Positions 28,058-37,909 are shown, counted from the first letter of the stretch. The stretch: 64,000 bases of DNA from an uncultured Bacilli bacterium (GCA_944358375.1 CALVQT010000002.1:1-64000), one strand, 5' to 3'. Made by a program: numbers and translations. Notes: generated by a model not told the origin, from the letters alone.

Positions 28058-29173
28058 TTATTTAATTCTATATGGATCTTCCTCAGTACCATTGCCTGAT
28101 TTAAAAAATGCGAATCTATTTAATACTATAACTGGATATAAAGAATTACTATTATTTGTCTTTTCTTCTTTAAATAAATTTCCTCCAAACACATAAGCTA
28201 AATTATTAGCAGTTGGACTTGCAGTAATTACCCATTCATCAGCTTGGTTTAATTTAGCTAAATAATTATAGTTGGAACATGATCTATTTCCCATTGTAGT
28301 ACATTCGGGGTCTAGACTTGCTCTTATAAATTCGTAAGGTAATATAGAACTATAGTAATAATAATCAATACTTAATTTAGCGCATTCAGTACTACCATCT
28401 TTTGTAGTATCTTGTAATGTTCTAGTGTTTATACACAATTGTTGTGAAACTAATTTGGCATTTTCACTTTCAGATAAAATCACATTATTTTCTTTTAAAT
28501 CTTTTAAATAATCACTAAATAAACTTAAATCAAAATCATTATATCCATCATATGAATTTTCAGTGCTATTAAATCTATTATCCCATTTAGTTGATTTTAC
28601 TGAATCAACTGCTCTTAATTTAATAGTATTGTTATTAATACTCATTATTCTCCACATAATATCTGTAGTTTCGTTTCCTTTTTTTTCACTTCCAAATACA
28701 ACATAATTATTGTCAACTTTTCCTCTAAAATAATATTCTCCTTGAGGAGTCTGATATAATCCACTGCCGCTAGTAACAACAGGATTATTATATAATACTT
28801 GTTTATATAATTCTTTAGTTGTATATTCAGTTCCACAATTTAAGTATGGGATATAAGTGTATTCAGTTCCTTCTTTAAGAATTATTACATGAGCACTACA
28901 ACTTTGCGAACTTTCAGTTATTTCATTTAATGGTTTCATATATCCATTACTTTCTAATACAGAATAATCCAAATTATAAGTTCCATCGTTTAATGGAAGT
29001 GCACTAGGATTTTCATGATAATATTCCACAGTAGCTTCATGAATTTTTGCTTCTAACTCTTCAAATGTATATTTAACAGGTTTTAAATTAGTTATTGCCC
29101 AAACAACAACTAATAAAATCACTAATATTCCAATTAAAGTTCCACCCATTATAATTAAACTTTTCTTCTCCAT
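28058..29173 (-). CDS. Membrane-anchored surface protein, paralogue architecture of 8876-10579
   Basis: 371 residues. Membrane anchor at residues 7-28 (IIMGGTLIGILVILLVVVWAI), then a domain YTFEELEAKIHEATVEYYHE..PSALPLNDG...C..HVIILKEGTEYTYIPYLNCG matching the plan of the protein at 8876 (helix, LP, paired Cys, Y-x-P-x-L-x-C). The C-terminal ~220 residues have DIMWRIMSINNNTIKLRAVD, KWDNRFNS, NDFDLSLFSDYL and GNGTEEDPYRIK, a pattern shared by many surface proteins of gut Bacilli (DUF6273-like). Function unknown; pairs of cysteines suggest disulphides outside the cell. Confidence 0.7.
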   Translation of the reverse strand: MEKKSLIIMGGTLIGILVILLVVVWAITNLKPVKYTFEELEAKIHEATVEYYHENPSALPLNDGTYNLDYSVLESNGYMKPLNEITESSQSCSAHVIILKEGTEYTYIPYLNCGTEYTTKELYKQVLYNNPVVTSGSGLYQTPQGEYYFRGKVDNNYVVFGSEKKGNETTDIMWRIMSINNNTIKLRAVDSVKSTKWDNRFNSTENSYDGYNDFDLSLFSDYLKDLKENNVILSESENAKLVSQQLCINTRTLQDTTKDGSTECAKLSIDYYYYSSILPYEFIRASLDPECTTMGNRSCSNYNYLAKLNQADEWVITASPTANNLAYVFGGNLFKEEKTNNSNSLYPVIVLNRFAFFKSGNGTEEDPYRIK

Positions 29174-30340
29174 TTTTCCACCTCTTTAATAAGTTAATTA
29201 TACAATAAATGAATATATTTAACAATATTTATATTGTATTTTTATTTATCATCCATTATTATACCATTTTGTAATTATTGCAATATGCCATACTTTAAAA
29301 AACTATATGATAATCTATGGTTTAAGTATCTTTATAATATTTGTATTGTAGATTTGATATATTTTGTAAAATAAAATCATAATTTTATAGTAAATTTGAT
29401 TTTTTATATGTTTAAATACTTTAAAAAAATAAAAATATCTTCTTATTTTATATAAATTTAGTATATCTTCATACATTTTTTTATTGAACCAGTTAAATTA
29501 TAAATATCGAAAAATTTAGATAGAATATACATTTATTGACATTTGTTTGTTTAATTAAATTAGTCACATTAATTTCTCTTAAATTTTTTGCTTGTATTAA
29601 ACTAATAAATACTTTTTTAATAAATTCGATTATGAAAATGTTACTTTGCAAATATCTATAATATATAAATTTGCAATTATTTTAAATGGTATTATTGCTT
29701 TATTATTGCAATATATATGATAGTGATTTTAGATAAAAGATTAAAAGTAGAAGAGCTATAAAATTTGCGTTGTTGTTATTATTTAAAATTAACTATTATG
29801 AATGAGTGATTATTATGATATAATTGAGTTGATAGATTATTTAAGAGTAATCTATTATTGAGGTAGGTGTTAATAAAAAATAAGGAAATGAAAAATTATT
29901 GATGACTTTAAATATATTTTTGGGAAAGAAAATTATAATCTATGATATTTTATTGGATGAATCATTTATTGATTTTAGAGTAATTTATTTATAGCAAAAG
30001 TATTATTTAGAGTCAGATGTAGAACAATTGGAGTATTTATTATTCAAAGAATGGTGGAAATAATTGATATGTATAGATAGTATAAAGGAAAAAACCATAT
30101 AAAGTTTAAAATTCTGAACTATTAGCAAATTTGTGAGTAGTCATCTAAAAATAGAAGTAATAGTTAATAGTAATGGCGTGAATTTGTTAGATGTTTAATA
30201 TAATGAATTTTTATTAAGAAAAAATATTGTACAAATTATTTTATTAAATATTAAAAATTAAGATTTATATGAGTAAATAATAAATATTCCCAATAGAGTT
30301 AATAGAAGAAAGATATAGCAAAAAATAATAAAGTTAAATA
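29174..30340. other. 1.2-kb gene-free region
   Basis: No open frame of meaningful length on either strand and no recognisable RNA. An 8-bp inverted repeat ATAGATTA/TAATCTAT occurs near 29832-29855 before GAGGTAGGTG, with no gene after it. Probably decayed sequence. Confidence 0.5.
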
Positions 30341-30358
30341 ATAAAGGAGAAAATGAAA

Positions 30359-31249
30359 ATGGAAAAAACAAAAGTTTATTTTTGTAAGGAGATTACTTCA
30401 GAAAATTTAATTAAAGTATATGAAGCATTAGGAGTAGAATTAAAGGGAAATGTAGGTGTTAAAGTATCAACAGGAGAAGCGGGATCAAGAGGTTATTTAA
30501 AAGCAGATTTAATTGCTCCATTAGTTAAAAAATTAAATGGAATAATTATTGAATGTAATACTGCATATCCAGGAGCTAGAACAACAGTTGAAGAGCATAA
30601 AAAAGTTGCAGAAGAACATGGGTTTACTTCTTTTGCTAATTTGGATATTATGGATGCTGAAGGAGAAAAGAAAATACCAGTAAATAATGGTAAACACTTA
30701 AAATATGATATAGTTGGAACACATTTAGATAATTATGATTCAATGCTTAATTTAGCGCATGGAAAAGGTCACGCTATGGGTGGATTTGGAGCTAACTTAA
30801 AAAATCAATCAATAGGTGTTGCATCTCGTAATGGTAAAGCATATATCCATAGTTGCGGACAAACAGAAAATCCTGATAAGTCATGGAAAGTAGAATATGA
30901 ACAAAAAGATTTTATAGAATCAATGGCAGAGGCTGCAAAAGCAGTTGCTGATTACTTCAAAGCAAATAATAAACAAATTGCATACATTACAGTTATGAAT
31001 TTTTTATCAGTAGATTGTGATTGTGATTCTCATCAATCAGATCCTGTAATGAAAGATATGGGAATTTTAGCATCACTTGATCCGGTAGCTAATGATCAAG
31101 CTTTTATTGATATGATATGGAATTCAAAAGATGAAGGTGCTAAAAAGCTTCAACAAAGAATTGATAGACAAGAGGGAAGACATATATTGCCTTATGCTGA
31201 AGAATTAGGGCTTGGATGTAGAGATTATGAACTTATTGAATTAAAATAA
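30359..31249 (+). CDS. DUF362-domain protein
   Basis: About 296 residues. KVYFCKEITSENLIKVYEALG, GNVGVKVSTGEAGSRGYLK, IIECNTAYPGARTTVEEHKK and the NLAHGKGHAMGGFGANLKN block are DUF362 hallmarks. The C-terminal half has cysteines (SVDCDCDSHQSDP, GLGCRDYEL) where related proteins carry iron-sulphur ligands, but there is no full CxxCxxC ferredoxin repeat. Role unknown. Two ATGs at 30353 and 30359 share one GGAG site; spacing favours 30359. Confidence 0.8.
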   Translation: MEKTKVYFCKEITSENLIKVYEALGVELKGNVGVKVSTGEAGSRGYLKADLIAPLVKKLNGIIIECNTAYPGARTTVEEHKKVAEEHGFTSFANLDIMDAEGEKKIPVNNGKHLKYDIVGTHLDNYDSMLNLAHGKGHAMGGFGANLKNQSIGVASRNGKAYIHSCGQTENPDKSWKVEYEQKDFIESMAEAAKAVADYFKANNKQIAYITVMNFLSVDCDCDSHQSDPVMKDMGILASLDPVANDQAFIDMIWNSKDEGAKKLQQRIDRQEGRHILPYAEELGLGCRDYELIELK

Positions 31250-31550
31250 AATAAAGAAGTAAAATTTTATAAGCAGTAAAACGATGTAAATATTTTTATA
31301 TTATAGATTTATTCTTCATGATTAAATTAGAATAACATTTATGATAAAGACATCAAATTTAAAGTATAGATTAAAAATATTTAACAAACTTGATAATATA
31401 AATAATATTACACATAATTATAGTTTATCTATTTTAAATAAAATAGTTGTTTTAAGAAGTATATAAATTAAAATATTTCATTTGAGAAAAAATATATAGT
31501 AATATAACTGAAGAAAAAATAAATAAATTATTAAATTGGTAGGTGATATA
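31250..31550. other. Gene-free gap
   Basis: About 300 AT-rich bases with no open frame, terminator or promoter that I can support. Confidence 0.5.
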
Positions 31551-32115
31551 ATGAATAATATATTAATAGTATCGGGTCATACGAATTTAGATGATTCTAT
31601 AATGAACAAACAAATATTAAATAAGTTAAAAGAAATACTTCCACAAGCAGAATTTGATTGTTTGGATAAATTATATTCTAATTACAAAATAGATGTACTT
31701 AATGAACAAAAAAATTAATTGAATCAAATATTATAATTTTGCAGTTTCCAATATTTTGGTATAGTATTCTATCTATTATGCAAAAATGGTTAGAAGATGT
31801 ATTTTCTTGTGGATTTGCTTATGGAAGTAATGGCGAAAATTGAAAGGTAAAAAAGTCATCTTGTTTTTTACAAGCGGTGCTAGTGAAGAGGTTTATCGTA
31901 AAAATGGGGCTGTTGGATATGAAACAGAAGAACTATTAAACAATTTATATGCTACTTGTAATATGTGTGGTATGAAAATTGTCGGCAGTGTTTATACGGA
32001 TAATGTATCATATCGCTTGAGAACTGATGAGAGTGCGATTAGTTTGAAAATAGAAAAAGCGAATATTCATGCTAATAAAGTTTATCAATTGCTTAAGGAG
32101 ATTAATAATGAATAG
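31551..32115 (+). pseudogene. Frameshifted flavodoxin-fold NAD(P)H oxidoreductase
   Basis: Three consecutive frames give one family member. Part one (31551-31718) is MNNILIVSGHTNLDDSIMNK onward; part two continues in the next frame as ESNIIILQFPIFWYSI and MQKWLEDVFSCGFAYGSNG; part three from about 31840 is KGKKVILFFTSGASEEVYRK and NIHANKVYQLLKEINNE. The QFPIFWYS...KWLEDVF...GFAYG...KGKK order is that of KefF/MdaB-like quinone reductases. Two frameshifts, near 31715 and 31835, break it. A GGTGAT site still precedes the start. Confidence 0.8.
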
Positions 32116-32437
32116 AGAACAGATATGCGATAAACAATATAAAGAATTATTGGGGTATGATAAATTATCTCATCCAACAGCTCCAGAATTTATGGATATA
32201 TTACAAAAGTATATTTTGATTGGAAATCTTGATAATAAAATAAGAGAATTAATTAATATTACAGTTCTTGCTACTATGCAAATAGTGCTTCAACTAAAAG
32301 CGAATGTAAAAGCTTTTCTTAATATTGGTTTAACTCCTGTTGAAATTAGAGAAACAATTTATCAAGTTTCTCTGTTTATTGGCTTTCCATTAATATTTAA
32401 TGCAATTAATATTGTAAAGCATTTAAATTTAAAATAA
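32108..32437 (+). CDS. Carboxymuconolactone decarboxylase-family (AhpD-like) protein
   Basis: 109 residues from the ATG at 32108, behind AAGGAGA. KIRELINITVLATMQIVLQLKANV and LNIGLTPVEIRETIYQVSLFIGFPL are the CMD repeat. The usual catalytic histidine (QLxxH) reads QLKAN and no CxxC is present, so peroxidase-type activity is unlikely. It overlaps the broken oxidoreductase gene by 8 bases, so the two were once a redox operon. Confidence 0.75.
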   Translation: MNREQICDKQYKELLGYDKLSHPTAPEFMDILQKYILIGNLDNKIRELINITVLATMQIVLQLKANVKAFLNIGLTPVEIRETIYQVSLFIGFPLIFNAINIVKHLNLK

Positions 32438-32483
32438 TATTTGATATAATATATTAATGTTTTGTGATAATTGGAAGTGAAAT

Positions 32484-33203
32484 ATGAATCAAGAAAAATT
32501 TGGTAATTTTATAAAAGAAATTAGAAAGAAAAATAATTTAACCCAAAAACAATTAGCAGATAAATATAATGTGACTTATCAAGCTGTGAGTAAGTGGGAA
32601 AATGGTAAAAATATGCCAGATACATATTTAATTAGAAAAATTAGTCAAGATTTTAATATAAGTCTTGAAGAACTTTTTGATGGTGAATTTAAAGATAATA
32701 GTACTTTAAATAATAGTAGACACAAAAAAATAAAAATAATGTTTGTATCTATAATAATATTACTAACTATAATTATAACAATAATATTTTTAATAAATAA
32801 TAGTAATAATTTTAATTTTAAAACATTATCTAGTAATTGTGATAATTTTAATATATCGGGAAATATAGCGTATAATAAGAATAAATCTGCAATTTATATA
32901 ACAAATATACAATATTGTGGAGGAGAAGATAATACAAATTATAATCAAATAGAGTGTACATTGTATGAACAACATGATGAAATAGAAAAAAAAATTAGTT
33001 CTTATAAATATGATGATGATAAACCAATTAAATTAGAAGAATTTTTACAAAATGTAACATTTACAGTAGATAATTATGAAACTAATTGTAAAGAATATGT
33101 AGATAATACATTATATTTATCAATATTAGCAACTAAAACTGAAAATGAAATAATAACGTATAAAATTCCTTTAAAATTTAATGAAAGTTGTTCAATTAAT
33201 TAA
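32484..33203 (+). CDS. Membrane-bound XRE-family regulator
   Basis: 239 residues: N-terminal helix-turn-helix of the Cro/XRE type (FIKEIRKKNNLTQKQLADKY, YQAVSKWENGKNMPDTYLI), one membrane helix at about residues 86-105 (IMFVSIIILLTIIITIIFLI) and a ~130-residue outer domain with CDNFNISGN and four cysteines. The layout suggests a regulator that senses an outside signal. Target unknown; no operator repeat was found. Confidence 0.85.
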   Translation: MNQEKFGNFIKEIRKKNNLTQKQLADKYNVTYQAVSKWENGKNMPDTYLIRKISQDFNISLEELFDGEFKDNSTLNNSRHKKIKIMFVSIIILLTIIITIIFLINNSNNFNFKTLSSNCDNFNISGNIAYNKNKSAIYITNIQYCGGEDNTNYNQIECTLYEQHDEIEKKISSYKYDDDKPIKLEEFLQNVTFTVDNYETNCKEYVDNTLYLSILATKTENEIITYKIPLKFNESCSIN

Positions 33204-33228
33204 GACTCAACTACATGTTGAGTCTTTT
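33202..33228 (+). terminator. Terminator after the XRE gene
   Basis: AAGACTCAAC (33202-33211) pairs with GTTGAGTCTT (33217-33226), then TT. The stop codon overlaps the left arm. Confidence 0.75.
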
Positions 33229-33292
33229 CAACTTATTAGTTATTTAATCTCATATTTATTTTATATTAAAATGTCAATATGAGGGAGATATG

Positions 33293-34219
33293 ATGAAGAA
33301 GAAAATAAATATATCAAAAAAAAATATTTTAAAAATTATTTTATACATTTTAATATTAATTATTTGTATTATTTTAATATTAAAATATGTTAATAAAGAT
33401 GAATTGATTTTGTTAGATGAAATTCATTATAATAGTTATGATCAAAATAATTCTTTTTTAGAAATAGATAGTAATGAGTTAAATGATCTGATTAAAAATA
33501 AGAAAAATTTTGCAGTTTTTATTTATCAACCGATGTGTATTACATCTAGTGACTTTGAAAAAGTATTGAACGAATTTACAGACGAATATAAAATTAGTTT
33601 ATATAAAATTGCCTTTTCTAATTTAAAAGAAACCGATCTTAGAAATATAGAATATTATCCATCTTTTGCAATATTTAAAAATGGAAAAGTTGTTGATTAT
33701 TTAAAAGCTGATAGTGATGATGATATTAAATATTATCAATCATTATCTGGATTTAAAGAATGGATTATGAGTTATGTTGAAATAAAAGAAAATACAAATT
33801 ATAATACAAATAGTAATGATAATATGAATGATGAAAATACAAATAATAAAATTGAAAATAAAATAATTGAATTAGATAATGTTGTTAGAGATAATAATAA
33901 AGTGAATATTTATTTCTTTTGGGGAAATGGATGCCCTCATTGTGAAAGTGAAATTGAATTTTTCAATAGTATAGAAAGTGAATATAGTAAATATTATAAT
34001 TTGTATAAATTTGAAACTTGGTATAATAAAGATAATGAATTGTTATTTAAAGTATTTGCTGAATCAATGAAAGATAGTGCTAGTGGAGTGCCATATACTA
34101 TAATTGGTAATAAATCTTTTTCAGGCTTTTCTGATTCTGCTAAGGAAGAAATATTAAATGCAATAAAAGAACAACATAAAGATAGTTATGATGTTTATTT
34201 TGATAAAATTAAAAATTAA
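33293..34219 (+). CDS. Membrane-anchored tandem thioredoxin-fold protein
   Basis: 308 residues. One membrane helix at about residues 13-34 (ILKIILYILILIICIILIL), then two thioredoxin-like domains. The first (KNFAVFIYQPMCITSSDFEKVLNEF) lacks a CxxC. The second has FFWGNGCPHCESEIEFF with an active-site CPHC and the cis-proline region SGVPYTIIG. It is probably a thiol oxidoreductase or reductase outside the membrane. An Asn-rich linker (~residues 165-185) separates the domains. GAGGGAG fits the second of two tandem ATGs. Confidence 0.8.
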   Translation: MKKKINISKKNILKIILYILILIICIILILKYVNKDELILLDEIHYNSYDQNNSFLEIDSNELNDLIKNKKNFAVFIYQPMCITSSDFEKVLNEFTDEYKISLYKIAFSNLKETDLRNIEYYPSFAIFKNGKVVDYLKADSDDDIKYYQSLSGFKEWIMSYVEIKENTNYNTNSNDNMNDENTNNKIENKIIELDNVVRDNNKVNIYFFWGNGCPHCESEIEFFNSIESEYSKYYNLYKFETWYNKDNELLFKVFAESMKDSASGVPYTIIGNKSFSGFSDSAKEEILNAIKEQHKDSYDVYFDKIKN

Positions 34220-34414
34220 TTTTTTTGTTGTATAATTTTTAATATCTAGATGTAATATTTTAAAAATTATTTAATTATTTGTGAAAATATATGATATTTT
34301 TACATTACATTTATGTTATCAAAATAGTAGTACTATTTGTATTATTAATATTTATAACATATTAAAAATGGTTATTATTTTATGATATGATTAAGTTTAA
34401 ATAAAAATAAAAAT

Positions 34415-34447
34415 GTACAAAAAAAGAAAAAATTATTTTCTTTTTTA
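34415..34447. terminator. Likely bidirectional terminator
   Basis: An A/G-rich arm (AAAAAAAGAAAA) and its T/C-rich complement (TTTTCTTTTTTT) form a weak long stem between the convergent genes ending at 34219 and 34504. The surrounding 34220-34503 contains no gene. Confidence 0.45.
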
Positions 34448-34503
34448 TATATTTTATTTTTATTTGATGTCTACAAAATGGGTTCATATTATAAAACAAG
34501 TTT

Positions 34504-34797
34504 TTAAATCGTATAAAAATTTTCATTAGTTTGAGTATCAGAGTTTTCTAATTTTTGTAGCCTTGTATCTAAATTTTTGACTATTATTTCTAATTTATTA
34601 ATTCTATCTTCATAGTTATTTTCAATTACTGTATTAGGATTGTTGTATATATTATTTGGAATATTGTTAGGATTATAGGCGCTATTGGGGCCATATACTT
34701 GATATTGACTACTCATATTATATCCACTAGGTGGAATATAAGTTCCAGGAGATACAAAACCTTGATTAACATTTTGATAAAACATATCTCTATCCAT
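34504..34797 (-). CDS. Small Asn/Tyr/Pro-rich coiled-coil protein
   Basis: 97 residues: MDRDMFYQNVNQGFVSPGTY, then Asn-Pro-Tyr-rich low complexity and a C-terminal heptad helix (YEDRINKLEIIVKNLDTRLQ KLE). The composition recalls spore-coat or capsule-matrix proteins, an inference only. Two adjacent ATGs follow AGGTGAGG; spacing favours 34797. It diverges from trmB. Confidence 0.6.
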   Translation of the reverse strand: MDRDMFYQNVNQGFVSPGTYIPPSGYNMSSQYQVYGPNSAYNPNNIPNNIYNNPNTVIENNYEDRINKLEIIVKNLDTRLQKLENSDTQTNENFYTI

Positions 34798-34871
34798 CAT
34801 AAGCCTCACCTATAATAATATATGACAAATAGTATTTCTTAGTGTATAATATATTAAGGAAGTGAGATATT

Positions 34872-35489
34872 ATGCGATTAAAACATATCAAAAATGCAGA
34901 TGAAATAATAAGTAAATCTAAATATATTATAAATGATGCATTTGAATATAAAAATGCATGGAAAAGTGTATTTAATAACGATAATTCAATAGAGATAGAA
35001 ATTGGATGTGGAAAAGGAAAATTTATAATTAATAAAGCAATTTTAAATAAAAACATTAATTATATTGGTATTGAAAAATATTCTACTCCACTTGTAAGCG
35101 CTGTCAAAAAATTAGAAGGCATAAAACTTGATAATTTAAAATTAATATGTTTTGATGCTAATAATATTGATAGTATATTTGACAGAGAAATCAGTAAAAT
35201 ATATTTAAATTTTTCTGATCCTTGGCCTAAAAAAAGACACGAAAAAAGAAGATTATCATCACCTATGTTTTTAGTTAAGTATGATAAGATATTTAAGAAC
35301 ATTAAAGATATAGAAATGAAAACTGACAATGATGAATTATATGAATATTCGCAAGAAAGTTTTACTAATTATGGATATGATATTATAAAAACAGATACAA
35401 ATTATATAGATACGATTACTACCGAATATGAAGATAAGTTTATTAGTTTGGGAAAGAATATAAATTATATACATGTTGTTAAAAATTAA
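34872..35489 (+). CDS. trmB: tRNA (guanine-N7-)-methyltransferase TrmB
   Basis: 205 residues. SAM-binding motif EIEIGCGKGKFIINKA, NYIGIEKYSTPLVSAVKK and the substrate motif NFSDPWPKKRHEKRRL define TrmB, which makes m7G46 in tRNA. A TATAAT and AAGGAAGTGAG lie just upstream. Confidence 0.95.
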   Translation: MRLKHIKNADEIISKSKYIINDAFEYKNAWKSVFNNDNSIEIEIGCGKGKFIINKAILNKNINYIGIEKYSTPLVSAVKKLEGIKLDNLKLICFDANNIDSIFDREISKIYLNFSDPWPKKRHEKRRLSSPMFLVKYDKIFKNIKDIEMKTDNDELYEYSQESFTNYGYDIIKTDTNYIDTITTEYEDKFISLGKNINYIHVVKN

Positions 35490-35524
35490 AAAAAATGATA
35501 TAATTTTTGGGGAGAGAAGTTAAT

Positions 35525-36154
35525 ATGTTAAAAAAAACATTGATATTTTTTATTATATTTTTAACTTTTGGATGTAGTATAAATAATATTAATAATCTTA
35601 CATTAGAAGAAATAATAGATAATCAAATATTAGTAGATAATATAAATACTTCAGTAAATAGAATAGGATATAAATATTATTTACCACAAGAGTTTAATAT
35701 TAAACTTGATAATGGATTTGTTCAAGAATTGATGTCTAATAATGATATATATTACTTAAATGTAGATATAATAAGTTATTATTATAAAAATAATATCACT
35801 ACTAATCATGATTTTGATGATTATGTGTATTATGAATTTTCTAATAATGAAAATTCAGGATATCTAAAAATTACTAAAAATAATAAAGATTTTTTTATTG
35901 AGTTATGTTATAATTATGCTATAATAGAGGTAGAGGTAGAAGAAAGTAAACTTAGATATGCTATATCTAGATCAATAGCAATATTAAATTCTATAAAATA
36001 TAATGATTTAGTAATTGAAAACTATATTACAGATAATGATGTGGATTTAAGTGAAACTATATATGAAATACCTGAACCTGATAACAAAGATAGTTCAAAA
36101 AATGTGCTTGAGTATATAGAACAAAATGTAGATAAAAATACTGATGATGAATAA
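35525..36154 (+). CDS. Lipoprotein of unknown function
   Basis: 209 residues with a signal peptide MLKKTLIFFIIFLTFGC; LTFGC is the lipobox, so Cys17 would be lipidated after cleavage by LspA. The mature part (LTLEEIIDNQI, VNRIGYKYYLPQEFNI, NENSGYLKITKNNKDFFIEL) is compact and acidic at its end. ATG at 35525 follows GGGGAGAG; the frame extends six codons upstream without support. It is followed within 15 bases by the next gene. Confidence 0.7.
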   Translation: MLKKTLIFFIIFLTFGCSINNINNLTLEEIIDNQILVDNINTSVNRIGYKYYLPQEFNIKLDNGFVQELMSNNDIYYLNVDIISYYYKNNITTNHDFDDYVYYEFSNNENSGYLKITKNNKDFFIELCYNYAIIEVEVEESKLRYAISRSIAILNSIKYNDLVIENYITDNDVDLSETIYEIPEPDNKDSSKNVLEYIEQNVDKNTDDE

Positions 36155-36168
36155 GAAAGAGGTGGATT

Positions 36169-37011
36169 ATGGGAGTTTTTAATAAATTGAAAGGTATATT
36201 CTATGATGAAATAGTAGTAGATGAGAAAGATGATGATGTTGAAAATTCATTAAACAAACTTAAGAATGACAAAGAATTATCAAAACCTAAGGTAGAAAAA
36301 ATTACTTTTTCTTCAGATAAGGATGATGAAGATACAAAAGAAGAAAAAGTAAAAAAAGAGCAAAAGCAAGAAAATACATTTAGTGAAAGAGAATTATTTA
36401 GAAGTGAAAGAACATTTAATTTTACAGAATTTGACGATGAAGATGAAGAAGAAAAACTTCCAAATAGAAAAAATATATTAGAAGTTGAAAATAAAAATAG
36501 AATTTCTAAAGCAGTTGAAGAAAAGAAAGAATTAGAGCAGCCAAAAATTTTTAAACCTAGTCCAATAATTTCACCGATATATGGCATATTAGATAAAGAT
36601 TATAAAAAAGATGAAATTAAATCTAAACAAACATCTAATGAGTCAATTAAATCAAAAGTAACTACTTATGATTCTGTTAGAAGAAAAGCATATGGAACTT
36701 TAGAAGATGATTTAGAAGACACATTGAATTCTATGAATAATATTTCTACTGATGAAATTAATAAAAGCATTAACCATTTTAGTGAAAATAATACATCAAA
36801 GAAGGCAAAAATTGAAGATTTGATTAGTAAAATAGAAGATGTTAGTGATGAAATTGATAAATCTATGTCAATTGGCGAAATAGAAGATAAAGTAAAAGAA
36901 AGAAATTTTGAAAAAGAAAATAGCTCAATTGAAAAAACCATGACTGATAGTGATTTGGAACATGACTTATTTAATTTAATTGACTCAATGTATGATGATA
37001 AGGAGGAATAG
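36169..37011 (+). CDS. Acidic, mostly disordered protein
   Basis: 280 residues. The start MGVFNKLKGIFYDEIVV looks like an amphipathic membrane-binding helix, as in some division proteins. Most of the rest is charged low complexity. Islands stand out: FKPSPIISPIYGILDKDYKK near residues 125-145, and TTYDSVRRKAYGTLEDDLED. The first island looks like a peptide under selection for binding. A SepF-like role is only a guess; no SepF domain is visible. Confidence 0.6.
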   Translation: MGVFNKLKGIFYDEIVVDEKDDDVENSLNKLKNDKELSKPKVEKITFSSDKDDEDTKEEKVKKEQKQENTFSERELFRSERTFNFTEFDDEDEEEKLPNRKNILEVENKNRISKAVEEKKELEQPKIFKPSPIISPIYGILDKDYKKDEIKSKQTSNESIKSKVTTYDSVRRKAYGTLEDDLEDTLNSMNNISTDEINKSINHFSENNTSKKAKIEDLISKIEDVSDEIDKSMSIGEIEDKVKERNFEKENSSIEKTMTDSDLEHDLFNLIDSMYDDKEE

Positions 37012-37013
37012 TA

Positions 37014-37301
37014 GTGATTGAAAGTCTAACAATAGTAATATATATATTATTGATAATATTAATTCTTGTTGCAATTGTATGTGGAGTCAAGTTAATATTC
37101 ACTTTAAATAAAGTAGATGAATTATTAGAAGATGTAACTTTGAAAGTTAAGAGTTTAGATAGAGTATTTGAATTAGTTGATTTTGCTACTAATAAAATGT
37201 CTATTATAACTGAGGTAATCATAAGTTTTATTAATGGGGGAATAAAGAAAATATTCAATAGTTCTAAAAAATCAAATAAGGAGGAGAGTATTGATGAGTA
37301 A
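37014..37301 (+). CDS. DUF948/YtxG-like membrane protein
   Basis: 95 residues starting at GTG, with AAGGAGGAA upstream. One membrane helix (IVIYILLIILILVAIVCGVKLIF) is followed by KVDELLEDVTLKVKSLDRVFELVDFATNK, the amphipathic helix of DUF948. In Bacillus ytxG sits beside ytxH as here. Its 3' end overlaps the next start by 8 bases. Confidence 0.75.
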   Translation: MIESLTIVIYILLIILILVAIVCGVKLIFTLNKVDELLEDVTLKVKSLDRVFELVDFATNKMSIITEVIISFINGGIKKIFNSSKKSNKEESIDE

Positions 37302-37701
37302 AAAAGGTGGATTTGGAAAATTTTTAGGAGGCATAGCTATTGGAGCTGGTCTTGGTGTTTTATTGGCACCAGATAAAGGAGAGAATACTAGAAAATTGCT
37401 TTCTAAGAAATTAGATGAGTTAACTAAAAAATTAAAAGAAGTTGACATTGATGAAGTAAAAGATGAATTGTTATATAGAGCAGAAAATCTACAAGCTCAG
37501 TTATCTGAATTAGATAGTGAAAAAGCAAAAGATGTTGTGTTAAAAAAAGCAGAAGAAATAAAGAAAAAAGCAGAAGAATTATATAAATATGCTATTGAAA
37601 AAGGTACTCCGGTTGTAGAAAAGGCTGCTGATGAAGTTAGAGTTCAAGCTTTGAAAATGTTAAAAGAAGCTGAAAAAAGATTAGATAATAAAGAAAAGTA
37701 A
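37294..37701 (+). CDS. YtxH-family protein
   Basis: 135 residues. KKGGFGKFLGGIAIGAGLGVLLAPDKGENTRKLL is the YtxH signature (Gly-rich membrane hairpin plus LLAP-K-G), followed by a long Lys/Glu coiled-coil helix. It is a general-stress membrane protein in Bacillus. ATG at 37294 follows GGAGAG; the TTG at 37291 is rejected. Confidence 0.85.
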   Translation: MSKKGGFGKFLGGIAIGAGLGVLLAPDKGENTRKLLSKKLDELTKKLKEVDIDEVKDELLYRAENLQAQLSELDSEKAKDVVLKKAEEIKKKAEELYKYAIEKGTPVVEKAADEVRVQALKMLKEAEKRLDNKEK

Positions 37702-37900
37702 TAAATGTTGAAGAAATATTATTAAATTAATTATATTAGTGAGTCTAGGATAGTGTAAACTAGATTATAATATTTAATAATTCCTATCTTCATATACAGG
37801 TGAAAAAAGTTCACACGGTAATTCCGTTATAATAATTAAGTTTAAATAAGGATGGTACCGTTGTTTTGCAACTCCTTTGATACCATTCTTTTTTTAGGAG
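37702..37900 (+). ncRNA. T-box leader, proline-specific
   Basis: The T-box core AAGGATGGTACCG (37848-37860) is followed by a terminator arm ending GATACCATTCTTTTTTT near 37893. The candidate specifier CCT (Pro) is at 37783-37785 in TAATTCCTATC. It lies directly before proS, whose expression should rise with uncharged tRNA-Pro. No clear promoter of its own was found. Confidence 0.88.
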
Positions 37901-37909
37901 GTAGAAAAT

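Noticed and set aside
29174..30340. Possible CRISPR array or non-coding RNA in the 1.2-kb empty region
   Set aside because: No periodic repeat and no conserved RNA signature seen.
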